Source: Cyanobium sp. CH-040
GTDB taxonomy: Bacteria; Cyanobacteriota; Cyanobacteriia; PCC-6307; Cyanobiaceae
NCBI RefSeq assembly: GCF_024346135.1
Contig: NZ_JAGQCJ010000003.1
Location: forward strand, 140,135 to 204,134
Direction: 5' to 3'
DNA length: 64,000 bases
The notes below the pieces were generated by a model. The model ran no database searches. It was not told the DNA's origin and saw only the letters and a list, made by a program, of their open reading frames with translations. Positions 38,470 through 46,668 of the stretch are shown piece after piece; the stretch's first letter is position 1; every line of letters starts with the position of its first letter. The position numbers were made by a program, and so were the translations under genes.

Positions 38470-39519
38470 CTACTTGTCTGTTCTGCCAAGGGCATGGCTG
38501 TGAGCTCTTGCTACACGGCTAGCTATCCTTTGCCTTGCAAAAGTATAAAAGCTCAAGCATGTAATGATCTTCCATGTCTGGCCAGATATTGTTGGCACTC
38601 TGTCAAGCTGTTGATAATAGTGTCTTGTGCGTGAAACGGAGCCCCAGTTCACGGATCGGAATGCAGACAGTGGCTTCTGCAGCTCATCTCTGCCGAATCT
38701 ATGCCGTTCAGAAGCTCTTTCTTTGTCCTTGGTTTTTTGCGCCTTGGCAATACAGCACCTAGTATCTTGTGATGTTGCAAGCAAGCGACAGGCCAGAAAC
38801 TCAGCTGCTTTTTGTGCTGAATATCTTTTGGCTCGAGTAGTTTCGTGATGCCACCGAAAAAAGTTTAGCTCCTCTGCTACAAACCCAATCCTGCCCTGCT
38901 CGCACATTCGAATCCAGCAGTCCCAGTCTCCGCAGTAGATCATCGACTCATTTGCCATGCCTGCCTTGAGATAGGCATGTCGGCTGAAGAGCACGCTACT
39001 GGCATTGGGAATGGCATTGATGAGCCACATATAGGTTGTGTTGAACTGGTGGCCTTCTGTGCAGAAGTCTTTTCCGAAGACCCCAGGCCACCTCCAGTCT
39101 GTATAGGCAAGTAGCGAGCCTAGATCTTTGCCCGCGTCGTCAATGTAACGACTCTGCGCAAAGCTCAATACAGTTTGATTCGATATGATGTTTTCATGCA
39201 GTCTCTCGAGTAGGCGAGCGTCGCAGCTGTCGTCAGTCTCGGCGATCCATATATACGGATGCTTTGCCAATGAAACTCCATTGTTCCACTGCTTGCTGGG
39301 CGAACCGGAGTTAACGCTATTAGAATGGATTGATATCTCAGTCTTTGTATTCTGTAAGAGCTCTTTTGCTAGCTCTAGCGAGCCATCGGTTGATGCGTCG
39401 TCTAGAAAGATAATCTGAGAAACTGGGAGCGTCTGGTTGAGTATTGATCTAATTCGCTCGGCAAGATACTTTTTGTGATTGTAGCACGGAAGCACTGCGC
39501 TTATTTTGGGGCTTTCCAT
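38470..39519 (-). CDS. family 2 glycosyltransferase, A+T-rich
   Basis: 349 residues. GT2 N-terminus MESPKISAVLPCYNHKKYLAERI, IIFLDDASTDGSLELAK, WNNGVSLAKHPYIWIAETDDSCD, then the acceptor region MIYCGDWDCWIRMCEQGRIGFV. The last ~100 residues are basic and unlike the family's usual end, so it may be divergent or damaged there. Codon use is much more A/T-rich than the flanking genes, a sign of recent transfer. A 217-bp gap to the next gene holds nothing recognised. Confidence 0.8.
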   Translation of the reverse strand: MESPKISAVLPCYNHKKYLAERIRSILNQTLPVSQIIFLDDASTDGSLELAKELLQNTKTEISIHSNSVNSGSPSKQWNNGVSLAKHPYIWIAETDDSCDARLLERLHENIISNQTVLSFAQSRYIDDAGKDLGSLLAYTDWRWPGVFGKDFCTEGHQFNTTYMWLINAIPNASSVLFSRHAYLKAGMANESMIYCGDWDCWIRMCEQGRIGFVAEELNFFRWHHETTRAKRYSAQKAAEFLACRLLATSQDTRCCIAKAQKTKDKERASERHRFGRDELQKPLSAFRSVNWGSVSRTRHYYQQLDRVPTISGQTWKIITCLSFYTFARQRIASRVARAHSHALGRTDK

Positions 39520-39709
39520 GGCCTATCCGACTTGCTTTTGGTTGAGATGAGCGGGGTGCAGACCTTTGGCTCTGCTGGATCCGTAGATCCTCGAAGCCTA
39601 TCCATGGCCCAACCATGTGGATCTTCCTGACCTCGAAGGACGGCCGTTGGCCGCCATCGGCGTAGATAAAAAGAGTGTAAGCCCCTTCATCATTCCTTTC
39701 GTGCCTGTT

Positions 39710-40528
39710 TCAGGCATGGCTGGCCTGAAGAGGCTTCCGAGTCACCAGCACTTCAATGTACTTGGCGCGAATACCCATAGAAAGGTCGTCGATCGTATGG
39801 ATCTCAGTGTGCAGGCCGCAGGCGTTGGCGATGGCTGTGCAGATGTCGTAACCCCAGTCCATCGTGACGAGTGAGCCGCGTTCGTCCACTGGGTTGCCGT
39901 GGTATTGGGCGGCCAGCAGATGCGTGATGGTGCCGTCGGGATTCTGGAGTGCACGCCGGCGCGAGGGCTCAGCCCCTCTCACCAAGGGCACCGTGAACAC
40001 GTGTGCGCCGCCTGGACGCAGGGTGCGGGCGATCTCGCGGAACACCGCTTCGGGGTTGAAGACGTGCTCGAGCACGTCCTGGGTGATGTGCAGGTCGATG
40101 CTGGCGTCTGCGAAGCTCAGCGCTTCGAGGTTCTCGTTGCGGAATCCCTGCACCAGAGAGCCTGGCGCTTCGCCGGGGAAATGCTGCGAAGCCAGGTAGC
40201 TGCTGGCTTCTTTTGCCAGGCGCACACTCGCTCCGCGTCCACAGGGCGAGGATTCGTGCACGCTCATCGAGCGCCAGCCAGGAATGCAGCGCTCGATGAC
40301 GGTCATCAGCGCGCGCTCCCGGGGAATGCTGCGACAGCGAGGGCAGATGAAGTGATCGCGTAGCCAGGGGTCATGAGCGACAAACCGCACCTGCCGGCAG
40401 CAGATCGGGCATTGCCCCCTGCTTGAGAGGACCACAGGACGCGTAAGGTTTCGGGCAGAGCGCAGGGCTCTGTACCCAGCTGATCTGCCGATCCGGTAGC
40501 AGTTTGTGAACAGATCGGAGAGATTCAA
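39710..40528 (-). CDS. methyltransferase with zinc-ribbon-like N-terminus
   Basis: About 272 residues. The N-terminal CPICCRQVRFVAHDPWLRDHFICPRCRSIPRER holds two CxxC pairs of a zinc ribbon. A type-11-like methyltransferase region follows: LHITQDVLEHVFNPEAVFREIARTLRPGGAHVFTVPL. The glycine-rich motif I is weak (VHESSPCGRGASV). The start is uncertain: TTG 40528 has a nearby GAGGT and no overlap, whereas ATG 40576 would overlap the WbsX gene by 38 bp. High G+C, unlike the gene after it. Confidence 0.78.
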   Translation of the reverse strand: MNLSDLFTNCYRIGRSAGYRALRSARNLTRPVVLSSRGQCPICCRQVRFVAHDPWLRDHFICPRCRSIPRERALMTVIERCIPGWRSMSVHESSPCGRGASVRLAKEASSYLASQHFPGEAPGSLVQGFRNENLEALSFADASIDLHITQDVLEHVFNPEAVFREIARTLRPGGAHVFTVPLVRGAEPSRRRALQNPDGTITHLLAAQYHGNPVDERGSLVTMDWGYDICTAIANACGLHTEIHTIDDLSMGIRAKYIEVLVTRKPLQASHA

Positions 40529-40538
40529 GCCAACGACC

Positions 40539-41624
40539 TCACCCAAGAGCCTCCCGGGTGGCCTCAAGATAGGCATGGCCCCACCTGAGATCTGGTTCGA
40601 GATGGTTGCCTTCGGCCCATTCATTCCAGGCGTTGATGAACACAATCGGCTCGGGGAGCTGGTCAATGGCTCGCTGATCGGCCAGCACTGAGCGGAGCCA
40701 GTGACCGTATGCCTCGGGGGTGGAGTTGTGCAGCACGGTGCCGCCACCCTGGCGGCGCCGGGCCGTGTTGTCCCAGCCGGGTGTGACGCACGGGAAGCGC
40801 GGGTAGGCCACCGGTGGACGGGCCAGCATGGCGGCTACGACGTGAGGGTAGGAGAACACGCACGTGCTGCGGAACGCGTGGGTGGGGCCCAGGCCGATTT
40901 TGTTGAGCAGCTTCCAGTGCGTGGGGGCCTGGAGGCGTGGGGGAAGCGATCCCCAGTCGGGCTGAAAGTCGAGCGCTGCATCGAAGCCATCCTGCTCAGG
41001 GCAGCGGAGCCTTTCGCTGGGGAAGCTTTCCACCTTCACCAGGTACAGACCATCAAGCCCGTGGTGTTGTGCCAATCGGCGCCAGAGCGTGGTGGTGGCG
41101 CGGGGATCGGGTAGCTGGGAGGTGCGGTAGACGAGGAAGAGGGGCTTGTTGTGGACGCGGATGTAGCGCGGATCCAGAAATGCTGGGAGGAGCGCCAGGA
41201 GATGGGCCTCGTCATCGCTGAGGGAGTATTCCTGGGCGATGAGCACATCCTGATCCTGGCCGTCCCAGCGGCGCGTCCAATTCTCGTTGGCCCAGCAGAG
41301 GCAGAATGGGAAATCGGGTTCGCCTGAGCTGAGGATCTCGGCAACGGGCCTCTCCAGTAGTTGCTTACCGCTGAACCAGTAGTGGTAGTAGCAGAACCCG
41401 CTGATCCCGAACTGACGGGCGAGGTCGGCTTGCTGCCGGCGTACCACCGGCAGGCGCAGGTCATAGAAGCCAAGGTCTGCCGGCAGATGCGGCTGGTAGT
41501 GGCCGGGGAAGCGTGGAGCGCCCTGGACAACGTTGCGCCACTCGGTGAAGCCTTCTCCCCACCAGGAGTTATTTTCGGGGATAGGGTGGTACTGGGGTAG
41601 GTATAGGGAGATTAACCTGGGCAC
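40539..41624 (-). CDS. WbsX-family (glycoside-hydrolase-99-like) polysaccharide protein
   Basis: 361 residues from GTG 41624. The signature is YLPQYHPIPENNSWWGEGFTEWRNV, ISGFCYYHYWFSGKQLLE, FPFCLCWANENWTRRWDG and the late INAWNEWAEGNHLEPD, all typical of Glyco_tran_WbsX proteins of O-antigen loci. The family has a GH99-like TIM-barrel fold and an unsettled activity, either transferase or endo-glycosidase. High G+C and embedded between two A+T-rich genes. Confidence 0.92.
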   Translation of the reverse strand: MPRLISLYLPQYHPIPENNSWWGEGFTEWRNVVQGAPRFPGHYQPHLPADLGFYDLRLPVVRRQQADLARQFGISGFCYYHYWFSGKQLLERPVAEILSSGEPDFPFCLCWANENWTRRWDGQDQDVLIAQEYSLSDDEAHLLALLPAFLDPRYIRVHNKPLFLVYRTSQLPDPRATTTLWRRLAQHHGLDGLYLVKVESFPSERLRCPEQDGFDAALDFQPDWGSLPPRLQAPTHWKLLNKIGLGPTHAFRSTCVFSYPHVVAAMLARPPVAYPRFPCVTPGWDNTARRRQGGGTVLHNSTPEAYGHWLRSVLADQRAIDQLPEPIVFINAWNEWAEGNHLEPDLRWGHAYLEATREALG

Positions 41625-41631
41625 TGCTACT

Positions 41632-42399
41632 TTAGACCGAACTAAATCTTTTTCTTTTGGGATCGATGGAGCAGGAGCATACTATCTGGCAAGCAAACAG
41701 CCCAGGCAAGGCATTGACTATATAGTCTAGAATGACTCGCTGCTTTCTTTCGCAAAGGAAGGGCGCCAAAGCTCTTCGTGCCCAAGAGTAAGCGCCAAGC
41801 AGATATCCTGAAGTGTATTTGATTTCCTGAATTCTAAATCCGCAACGCTGCAGGTATGTTGATAGAGTGGATCTCGTGAACCAGCGCAAGTGAGTGGCAT
41901 CAAGTATTCCACTTTCTTGGTAGTCAAACTTGCCCATCAAAAGCGATAGCCTTATGCTCCAATGGGCAATGTTTGGAACGGAGACCACCAGTATGCTAGT
42001 CGTTTTCATCACGACCTTGGCCGAGTTGAGTAATATCGCTGGATTGGCCAAGTGTTCAATTACATCAGCCAGTACTACAACATCAAAGCTGCCTAGCCGC
42101 TCTGCAAGATCAGAAGTGAAGAACCCCACGTGAATGGTTAGCCCTTTTGCCTTCGCCTCTTGGGCGCGGGTGAGCGAAGGTTCTACTCCTTCGAACTCTA
42201 TGTCCGTTCTTGCAGACAAAATTTTGCCAAGGACACCTGTGCCACACCCAATTTCAAGCACACTAGAGTTTTGTTGAATTAAACTTGTGATTAACTTGTG
42301 AACTTCAAATTTGGATTCGTCACTTGCGTTATACCTTAATGGATTTGGCGCGTAGCCAAGAAACGCTTCGGCAATATCATCCGGATCAGGGGTGTTCAT
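41632..42399 (-). CDS. class I SAM-dependent methyltransferase, A+T-rich
   Basis: 255 residues from ATG 42399 (an in-frame upstream start at 42471 would overlap wzt by 47 bp). Motif I is VLEIGCGTGVLGKILSAR. FDVVVLADVIEHLANPAILLNSAKVVM and the C-terminal LLMGKFDYQESGILDATHLRWFT match UbiG/COQ5-like methyltransferases of glycan loci, often next to Wzt. It may cap or modify the chain recognised by Wzt's C-domain (inference). Base composition differs sharply from core genes. Confidence 0.87.
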   Translation of the reverse strand: MNTPDPDDIAEAFLGYAPNPLRYNASDESKFEVHKLITSLIQQNSSVLEIGCGTGVLGKILSARTDIEFEGVEPSLTRAQEAKAKGLTIHVGFFTSDLAERLGSFDVVVLADVIEHLANPAILLNSAKVVMKTTSILVVSVPNIAHWSIRLSLLMGKFDYQESGILDATHLRWFTRSTLSTYLQRCGFRIQEIKYTSGYLLGAYSWARRALAPFLCERKQRVILDYIVNALPGLFACQIVCSCSIDPKRKRFSSV

Positions 42400-42424
42400 A
42401 TTGAGAGTCGGCAAGTTGTCTTCT

Positions 42425-43702
42425 CTAGCAGAGTGAACTGGCGTTGAGGTGCTTGTCTTGCGCGCTGACAATATCTATGGATTTGGCATCAATGATGTGC
42501 GATGAATAGGTATAAGACGGACCCTCGGAAATATTGATGTGACAGGCGCGAAGCGAACTTACCACAAGGCCACTATTCATGGTGTCAAAATAGACATGCA
42601 GGAAATAGGTTCCTGCAGACAGCATTAAGGAGCTGGTTTTAATTAAGATTGACGATTTGCCGAGTGGCAGGGCCTTTATCTGATCAAGAAGCAGGGTCGC
42701 GTGAACCTCTTCAAACTCGTCGATAAAGTTGATGAGAGTGGTTCCCAGTTCGACCCTTGTAGGCATTGTAAAGTTAAGAAGGATCTCGATGCGATCGCTT
42801 GTGGCAAGGGATTTGCAGCATGAAACCGAAGCTGAGAAGACGAGGGCTGGGAATGAGGAAATATACTGTTTAGATGGCGGCAATCGCTCTTTCAATAGAT
42901 CACTTCTAGCGCATTTCTTGTCGAGTGACCGGTAGATTCTGTACGTTTCATCAATTCTCTTCTTGCCGTTTGAGGTGCCGTTCGTGAGGAGGAGGCCGCT
43001 TTGGCATGCGCGGATAAGTTCGGCATGATGATGAGACACAACAATAGTTGCGCAACTTGTCCTCAACTCGGACATCTTCTGATTGCATTTTGCGCGAAAT
43101 CTTGCATCTCCAACTGACAGCACTTCGTCAAGTAGCAAGATGTCTGGCTGAAATGCGGTAGCAATCGCGAAGCCCAGTCTTACCTGCATCCCTGAGCTAT
43201 AGGTCTGAACTGGAGAGTCAATAACGGACTCTAATTCGGAAAAACCTATAATCTCGTCAATCTTGTCTCGAATAATCTCTGGCCTGAAGCCATGTACTGA
43301 TGCATTCACAAAGATGTTTTCGCGGCCAGAGAGAATTGGATTAAAGCCGGTGCCCAGTGCAATAAGGGCTTCAACCTTGCCCCGCATCTGAATCCTCCCC
43401 GTATCCGGCTTGATCAAACCATTCAGCATCCGCAGCAGCGTCGTTTTCCCTGCGCCATTGCGACCGATCAGCCCTAGGCATTCCCCGCGCCGCAACTCGA
43501 AGCTCACATCCTTCACAGCCCAGAACTCATCCGGCCGCAGCTGCACATCGGCACTGCTCTGTGGGAGTCCGCGCCCGCCGCCATGGCGGCGGCCACCCAG
43601 CTCGCTGCCCAGGTCCTGCAGGCCATACCAGAGCGAACGCTTGAGGCTGCGGCAGAACCGCTTGCTCACGTTCTCCACCCGCACCAGCACGTCGTCGTCC
43701 AT
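42425..43702 (-). CDS. wzt: polysaccharide export ABC transporter ATPase Wzt
   Basis: 425 residues. Walker A GRNGAGKTTLLRMLNG (about 93-108), Q-loop region, ABC signature YSSGMQVRLGFAIA and Walker B ILLLDEVLSVGD. After ~260 a C-terminal beta domain (SDRIEILLNFTMP to YTYSSHII) matches the Wzt carbohydrate-binding domain that reads the glycan end. The first ~100 codons are G+C-rich; from near 43400 leftwards the gene is A+T-rich, so it looks mosaic. Its ATG overlaps the stop of a small upstream remnant (TGATG). Confidence 0.93.
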   Translation of the reverse strand: MDDDVLVRVENVSKRFCRSLKRSLWYGLQDLGSELGGRRHGGGRGLPQSSADVQLRPDEFWAVKDVSFELRRGECLGLIGRNGAGKTTLLRMLNGLIKPDTGRIQMRGKVEALIALGTGFNPILSGRENIFVNASVHGFRPEIIRDKIDEIIGFSELESVIDSPVQTYSSGMQVRLGFAIATAFQPDILLLDEVLSVGDARFRAKCNQKMSELRTSCATIVVSHHHAELIRACQSGLLLTNGTSNGKKRIDETYRIYRSLDKKCARSDLLKERLPPSKQYISSFPALVFSASVSCCKSLATSDRIEILLNFTMPTRVELGTTLINFIDEFEEVHATLLLDQIKALPLGKSSILIKTSSLMLSAGTYFLHVYFDTMNSGLVVSSLRACHINISEGPSYTYSSHIIDAKSIDIVSAQDKHLNASSLC

Positions 43703-43812
43703 CAGGCCCCCAACAACTCCGTGGGCATCCCGGGGATGGCGATACAGACCAGGAACAGGGCGATGGTCACGGAGTTGCGGGGTGTGCGAAAGCTGGTGGC
43801 GGGGATGCTTGT
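43702..43812 (-). pseudogene. short hydrophobic remnant coupled to wzt
   Basis: A frame closed by TGA on both sides encodes 36 residues ending VTIALFLVCIAIPGMPTELLGA and has no ATG before its last residues. Its stop overlaps the wzt start. GMPTELLGA echoes GMPTELPGA inside Wzm (residues ~250), with 15 identical bases in the two places (CCGTGGGCATCCCGG at about 43726 and 44588). It looks like the tail of a lost membrane gene, or a partial copy of wzm. Confidence 0.4.
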
Positions 43813-43847
43813 TCAGGCAGGAGGCTAAGTGGTTCGTTCGGGCTTGC

Positions 43848-44171
43848 TCAGATCAGGAGATGCTGGTGGGCCACCTGATGATGGGCGGCGGCCTTGCACA
43901 GCTCGCGGTCAAAGCTGGCCAGTTGCAGGGGGTGCAGGCGATTGGCACGCAAGACCCCAAACTGCTGCCAGGCTTCCTGGGATTCCTTCAGAGTGATCGC
44001 GCCACGGCGCACCTGCAAAGCCAAGGCAGAGGCCAGTTCCGTGGTCACCCAGGGCGAGATCAGCCAGGGCTGTTGCGCCTGGGCTTGCAGACAACGCCCG
44101 GCCGCGGCCGTGCCTGCTTCGTGCACCAGAGCCGCCACCAGCAGGGAGGTGTCCAGGTAGAGGCGCCTCAA
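43848..44171 (-). CDS. PIN-domain toxin with internal deletion
   Basis: 107 residues. Asp7 (YLDTSLLVAAL), Glu45 (TTELASAL) and the late Asp88 (LASFDREL) of a PIN domain are present. The segment that should carry the third Asp (usually D-A/G-L-H-L-A) is missing: VLRANRL runs almost directly into LASFDREL. Full PIN toxins of this type are about 30-40 residues longer. Probably inactive. ATG 44171 overlaps the antitoxin stop as ATGA. Confidence 0.75.
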   Translation of the reverse strand: MRRLYLDTSLLVAALVHEAGTAAAGRCLQAQAQQPWLISPWVTTELASALALQVRRGAITLKESQEAWQQFGVLRANRLHPLQLASFDRELCKAAAHHQVAHQHLLI

Positions 44172-44416
44172 TAGCGAGCCCCATCACGCAGCTCCTGCAG
44201 CAGAGCCGCCGCATCACGCTCTGTGTGCAGGGGTTGCTCATTTGTGGCGGCCAGAAACGATTCGAGATCAAAGCCCGCCGCAGGCCGCTCAGCCGCCCGG
44301 GTGAGCCGGGCCACAGGCACCCCGCGTCGGGTGATCTCCACGTCTTCGCCTGATTCCACGGCATCCAGGAGGGCCGAAAGCTGCGCCTTGGCCTGAGCCA
44401 CGCTGAGACTGCGCAT
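44168..44416 (-). CDS. Phd/YefM-family antitoxin
   Basis: 82 residues: SVAQAKAQLSALLDAVESGEDVEITRRGVPVARL is a complete Phd fold with the usual R-x-G-x-P-V-A core. The C-terminal acidic tail is toxin-binding. Partner of the deleted PIN gene downstream. The pair separates wzm from wzt. Confidence 0.92.
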   Translation of the reverse strand: MRSLSVAQAKAQLSALLDAVESGEDVEITRRGVPVARLTRAAERPAAGFDLESFLAATNEQPLHTERDAAALLQELRDGARY

Positions 44417-44474
44417 CCTCAGGAGGGTTGCTCAGATGACCAACATAGACGTGTTCACCGCGGCTGTCTTGTGC

Positions 44475-45332
44475 TCAGGCACTGATCCGTTCGATCACGA
44501 TCGGGATCGCCAGCCGGTACACCACCCACACGCCCGCCAGCAGCACCAGGGAGCCCACCACGCTCAGCAGCCAGGCTCCCGGCAATTCCGTGGGCATCCC
44601 GGTGAACCAGTTGCGGGCGTTGAGGATCAGCGGCGTGAGCGGGTTGAGCCCCATCAGCCGGCCGGTCCAGCCCTCGGTGGCCAGGGGGAACACCACCGGG
44701 CTCAGATACATCAGAAACTGCGTCACCAGCGGCATCCCCCGGCCCACATCGCCGTAGAGCGCCCCGAACGGGGCCACCAGCAGGCCCAGGGCCGTGCCCA
44801 TCAGCACCAGCGCCAGCAGGCCCACCGGGATCAGCAGCCCGCCCCAGCCGGGATGCACCCCCAGCAGCGGCAGCACCACCAGCAGGATGCCCACCTTGAT
44901 GGCGCCGTTGAAGAGCGTCTGCAGCACGCCGCTCACGATCAGCGCCTCCCGGGGGAAGTTGATCTTGGCCAGCAGCATCTTGTTGGCCAGCACCTGCTGC
45001 AGTGGCTGGTTCAGCGCCTCGATCAGGATCGACCACAACAGGCTGCCGCTGAACACGAACAGCGGATAGGGCAGCGCCGTGCCCTCCACCCGCACCACCT
45101 GGCTGGCGCTCAGGAACAGCCACACCGCCGTGTTCGCCAGCGGCACGATCAGCGCCCAAAGCACGCCCAGCAGGCTCTGGCGGTACTGGGCGCTGATGTC
45201 GCGCACCGCCAGGCGCCAGGCCAGCTCCCGTCCGGCCCACAGGTCGGCCGCCATCTCCCGCACCAGCACGCCCGGCTGGGCCAGCGGGCTGGCCGGGGTG
45301 TACACGCGCACCGGCAGGGTGCCGTTGTCCAT
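44475..45332 (-). CDS. wzm: polysaccharide export ABC transporter permease Wzm
   Basis: 285 residues from ATG 45332 (an in-frame upstream ATG at 45356 is possible). ABC-2-type permease with six membrane segments. The cytoplasmic N-terminus has RELAWRLAVRDISAQYRQSLLGVLWALI, the family hallmark; NFPREALIVSGVLQTLFN and the late GMPTELPGAWLL, VYRLAIPIVIERISA follow. Pairs with Wzt to flip a lipid-linked glycan. Confidence 0.93.
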   Translation of the reverse strand: MDNGTLPVRVYTPASPLAQPGVLVREMAADLWAGRELAWRLAVRDISAQYRQSLLGVLWALIVPLANTAVWLFLSASQVVRVEGTALPYPLFVFSGSLLWSILIEALNQPLQQVLANKMLLAKINFPREALIVSGVLQTLFNGAIKVGILLVVLPLLGVHPGWGGLLIPVGLLALVLMGTALGLLVAPFGALYGDVGRGMPLVTQFLMYLSPVVFPLATEGWTGRLMGLNPLTPLILNARNWFTGMPTELPGAWLLSVVGSLVLLAGVWVVYRLAIPIVIERISA

Positions 45333-45401
45333 GGCGGCTGTCACCAGCGGTGGCACGGGCGGGCTCGGGGCTTGAGGGTAGGGCGTGTTGGGGGTGGCGG
45401 C

Positions 45402-46145
45402 TCAGGCTGGATCGGGCCCTGGCCAGCGGCCATCCACCAGAAACTGCTCCCTCTTCAGGGTGATCACCTGGCTCAGGCCGAAGGATGCGAAGGTCACGCC
45501 GTCCGGCCGGATTTCCAGCGTCCAGTCCTGGAAATCGAAGGGAGTGCTGCTGAACGCCGTCACAGACAGAACGCCCACGCAGGGCGCCTCCTGGGGGGCA
45601 CGGGCCGAGGGCACTTCGAAGGCCTCGATCCCCAGCTGCCGCATCACCCGGCCCAACCGCTGACTGGCGGCATAGCTGCAGGGGTCAGTCACCGCCTGCA
45701 ACGCGCTCTCCTTCAGACAGTGCTGCAGCTGCAGACCCCGCTGCACCTGGATGTCCACGTGAAACGAGGTCTGCTGCCGGTGGATCGCCTTGCCCGGCGG
45801 CAGCGGAGCGCCCTCCAGCAGTCGCAAGGCATGGAAGGCTCGTTCGGCCAGCACCGTGGTGAGTGCCCGCGCCCCGTAGAACATCTCCCGCTGATCCGGT
45901 GGCGTGAAACGCGAGCCGCTGCGCAGCGGTGGATAGCGGAACGGGGTGATGAGCAGCCGGTGCTGGGCCACCCCCGCCGGCAGCGGCGGTTTCACGGTTT
46001 CGATCAGGGCCTCAAGCCTGGCCTGCTCGGCCAGGGTTTTTGTCCAGCGCTCGCTGGCCTGATAGCCCTGGCGGTCGGTGATGCGCACCACCCCGCCAGC
46101 CATCGGCTGGATGTGGGGCAGCAGGAACGTCTCCGGATCAGGCAC
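45402..46145 (-). CDS. RES-domain toxin
   Basis: 247 residues from GTG 46145, overlapping the antitoxin 3' end by 8 bp. The RES fold is recognised from VVRITDRQGY, the Arg in RYPPLRSGSRFTPPDQREMFYGARALTTVLAERAFH (Arg and Glu of the R-E-S triad) and the later SYAASQRLGRVMRQLGIEAFEVPSAR with the Ser. Related toxins break down NAD+. 70 bp upstream of wzm on the same strand. Confidence 0.88.
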   Translation of the reverse strand: MPDPETFLLPHIQPMAGGVVRITDRQGYQASERWTKTLAEQARLEALIETVKPPLPAGVAQHRLLITPFRYPPLRSGSRFTPPDQREMFYGARALTTVLAERAFHALRLLEGAPLPPGKAIHRQQTSFHVDIQVQRGLQLQHCLKESALQAVTDPCSYAASQRLGRVMRQLGIEAFEVPSARAPQEAPCVGVLSVTAFSSTPFDFQDWTLEIRPDGVTFASFGLSQVITLKREQFLVDGRWPGPDPA

Positions 46146-46503
46146 GCAGGGCGTCCAGGTAGGCGGCCACCCGCGCCAGCCCCTCCACTGAGGCCAGCAG
46201 CTGGCGCGGCGCCTGCTGCGCCAGGTGTCGGTTCGGCTGCGCCAGCCAGTGCTGCATCAGCTCGGTATCCGATCCCATCAGCGCATCCAGGCTGCGCGCC
46301 ACCCGTAGAAACAACAGACCGAGCTCTCCCTCCTTGCTGGCGGGATCCAGGCCGCTGCGCTCCAGGCTGGTGCGGTGCCGCCCCACGATCACCCCAAGCT
46401 CATCCTTGGAGATGCCCAGTTCGGCGGCTGCCTTGATGCAGGCATCGGCCACCAGCCGGGCATCGCCAGCCGAGGTTTCAGCACCGTGCTCCAGAACTGC
46501 CAT
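46138..46503 (-). CDS. Xre/MbcA/ParS-type (DUF2384) antitoxin
   Basis: 121 residues. N-terminal helix-turn-helix-like region AADACIKAAAELGISKDELGVIVGRHRTSLER (Xre-like), then a C-terminal DUF2384 domain with WLAQPNRHLAQQAPRQLLASVEGLARVAAYLDALRA, which plugs the RES toxin active site. ATG at 46503. Direct repeats lie just upstream. Confidence 0.9.
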   Translation of the reverse strand: MAVLEHGAETSAGDARLVADACIKAAAELGISKDELGVIVGRHRTSLERSGLDPASKEGELGLLFLRVARSLDALMGSDTELMQHWLAQPNRHLAQQAPRQLLASVEGLARVAAYLDALRA

Positions 46504-46511
46504 TCAGCCTC

Positions 46512-46559
46512 TGCATTTGTGCGATTGCACGCAGGCTAGGTGCATCTGAGCGTTTGCGC
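46512..46559. repeat. two imperfect 19-bp direct repeats upstream of the Xre antitoxin
   Basis: 46512-46530 and 46541-46559 match at 15 of 19 positions (TGCAT.TG.GCG.TTGC.C). The first lies 9 bp upstream of the antitoxin ATG. Candidate operator for the RES/Xre operon. Confidence 0.6.
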
Positions 46560-46668
46560 AGTGCCCATAGCCGTTCCTTTTCGGCCTTGCCCGCAGGCGT
46601 TGCCGCGAAACTGCGGCATCCTGCCTGGCATTGCCCGTCACCAGCCCGCAACCACCCGCGCTCCGACG

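Noticed and set aside
38253..38495. N-terminal 81-codon extension of the frameshifted methyltransferase
   Set aside because: Non-homologous, and it overlaps the end of the upstream GT2 gene.
42425..42471. Upstream start of the methyltransferase inside wzt
   Set aside because: It would overlap wzt by 47 bp with no ribosome-binding site; ATG 42399 suffices.
22792..46503. Insertion sequence or prophage explaining the polysaccharide island
   Set aside because: No transposase, integrase or terminal inverted repeats were recognised.
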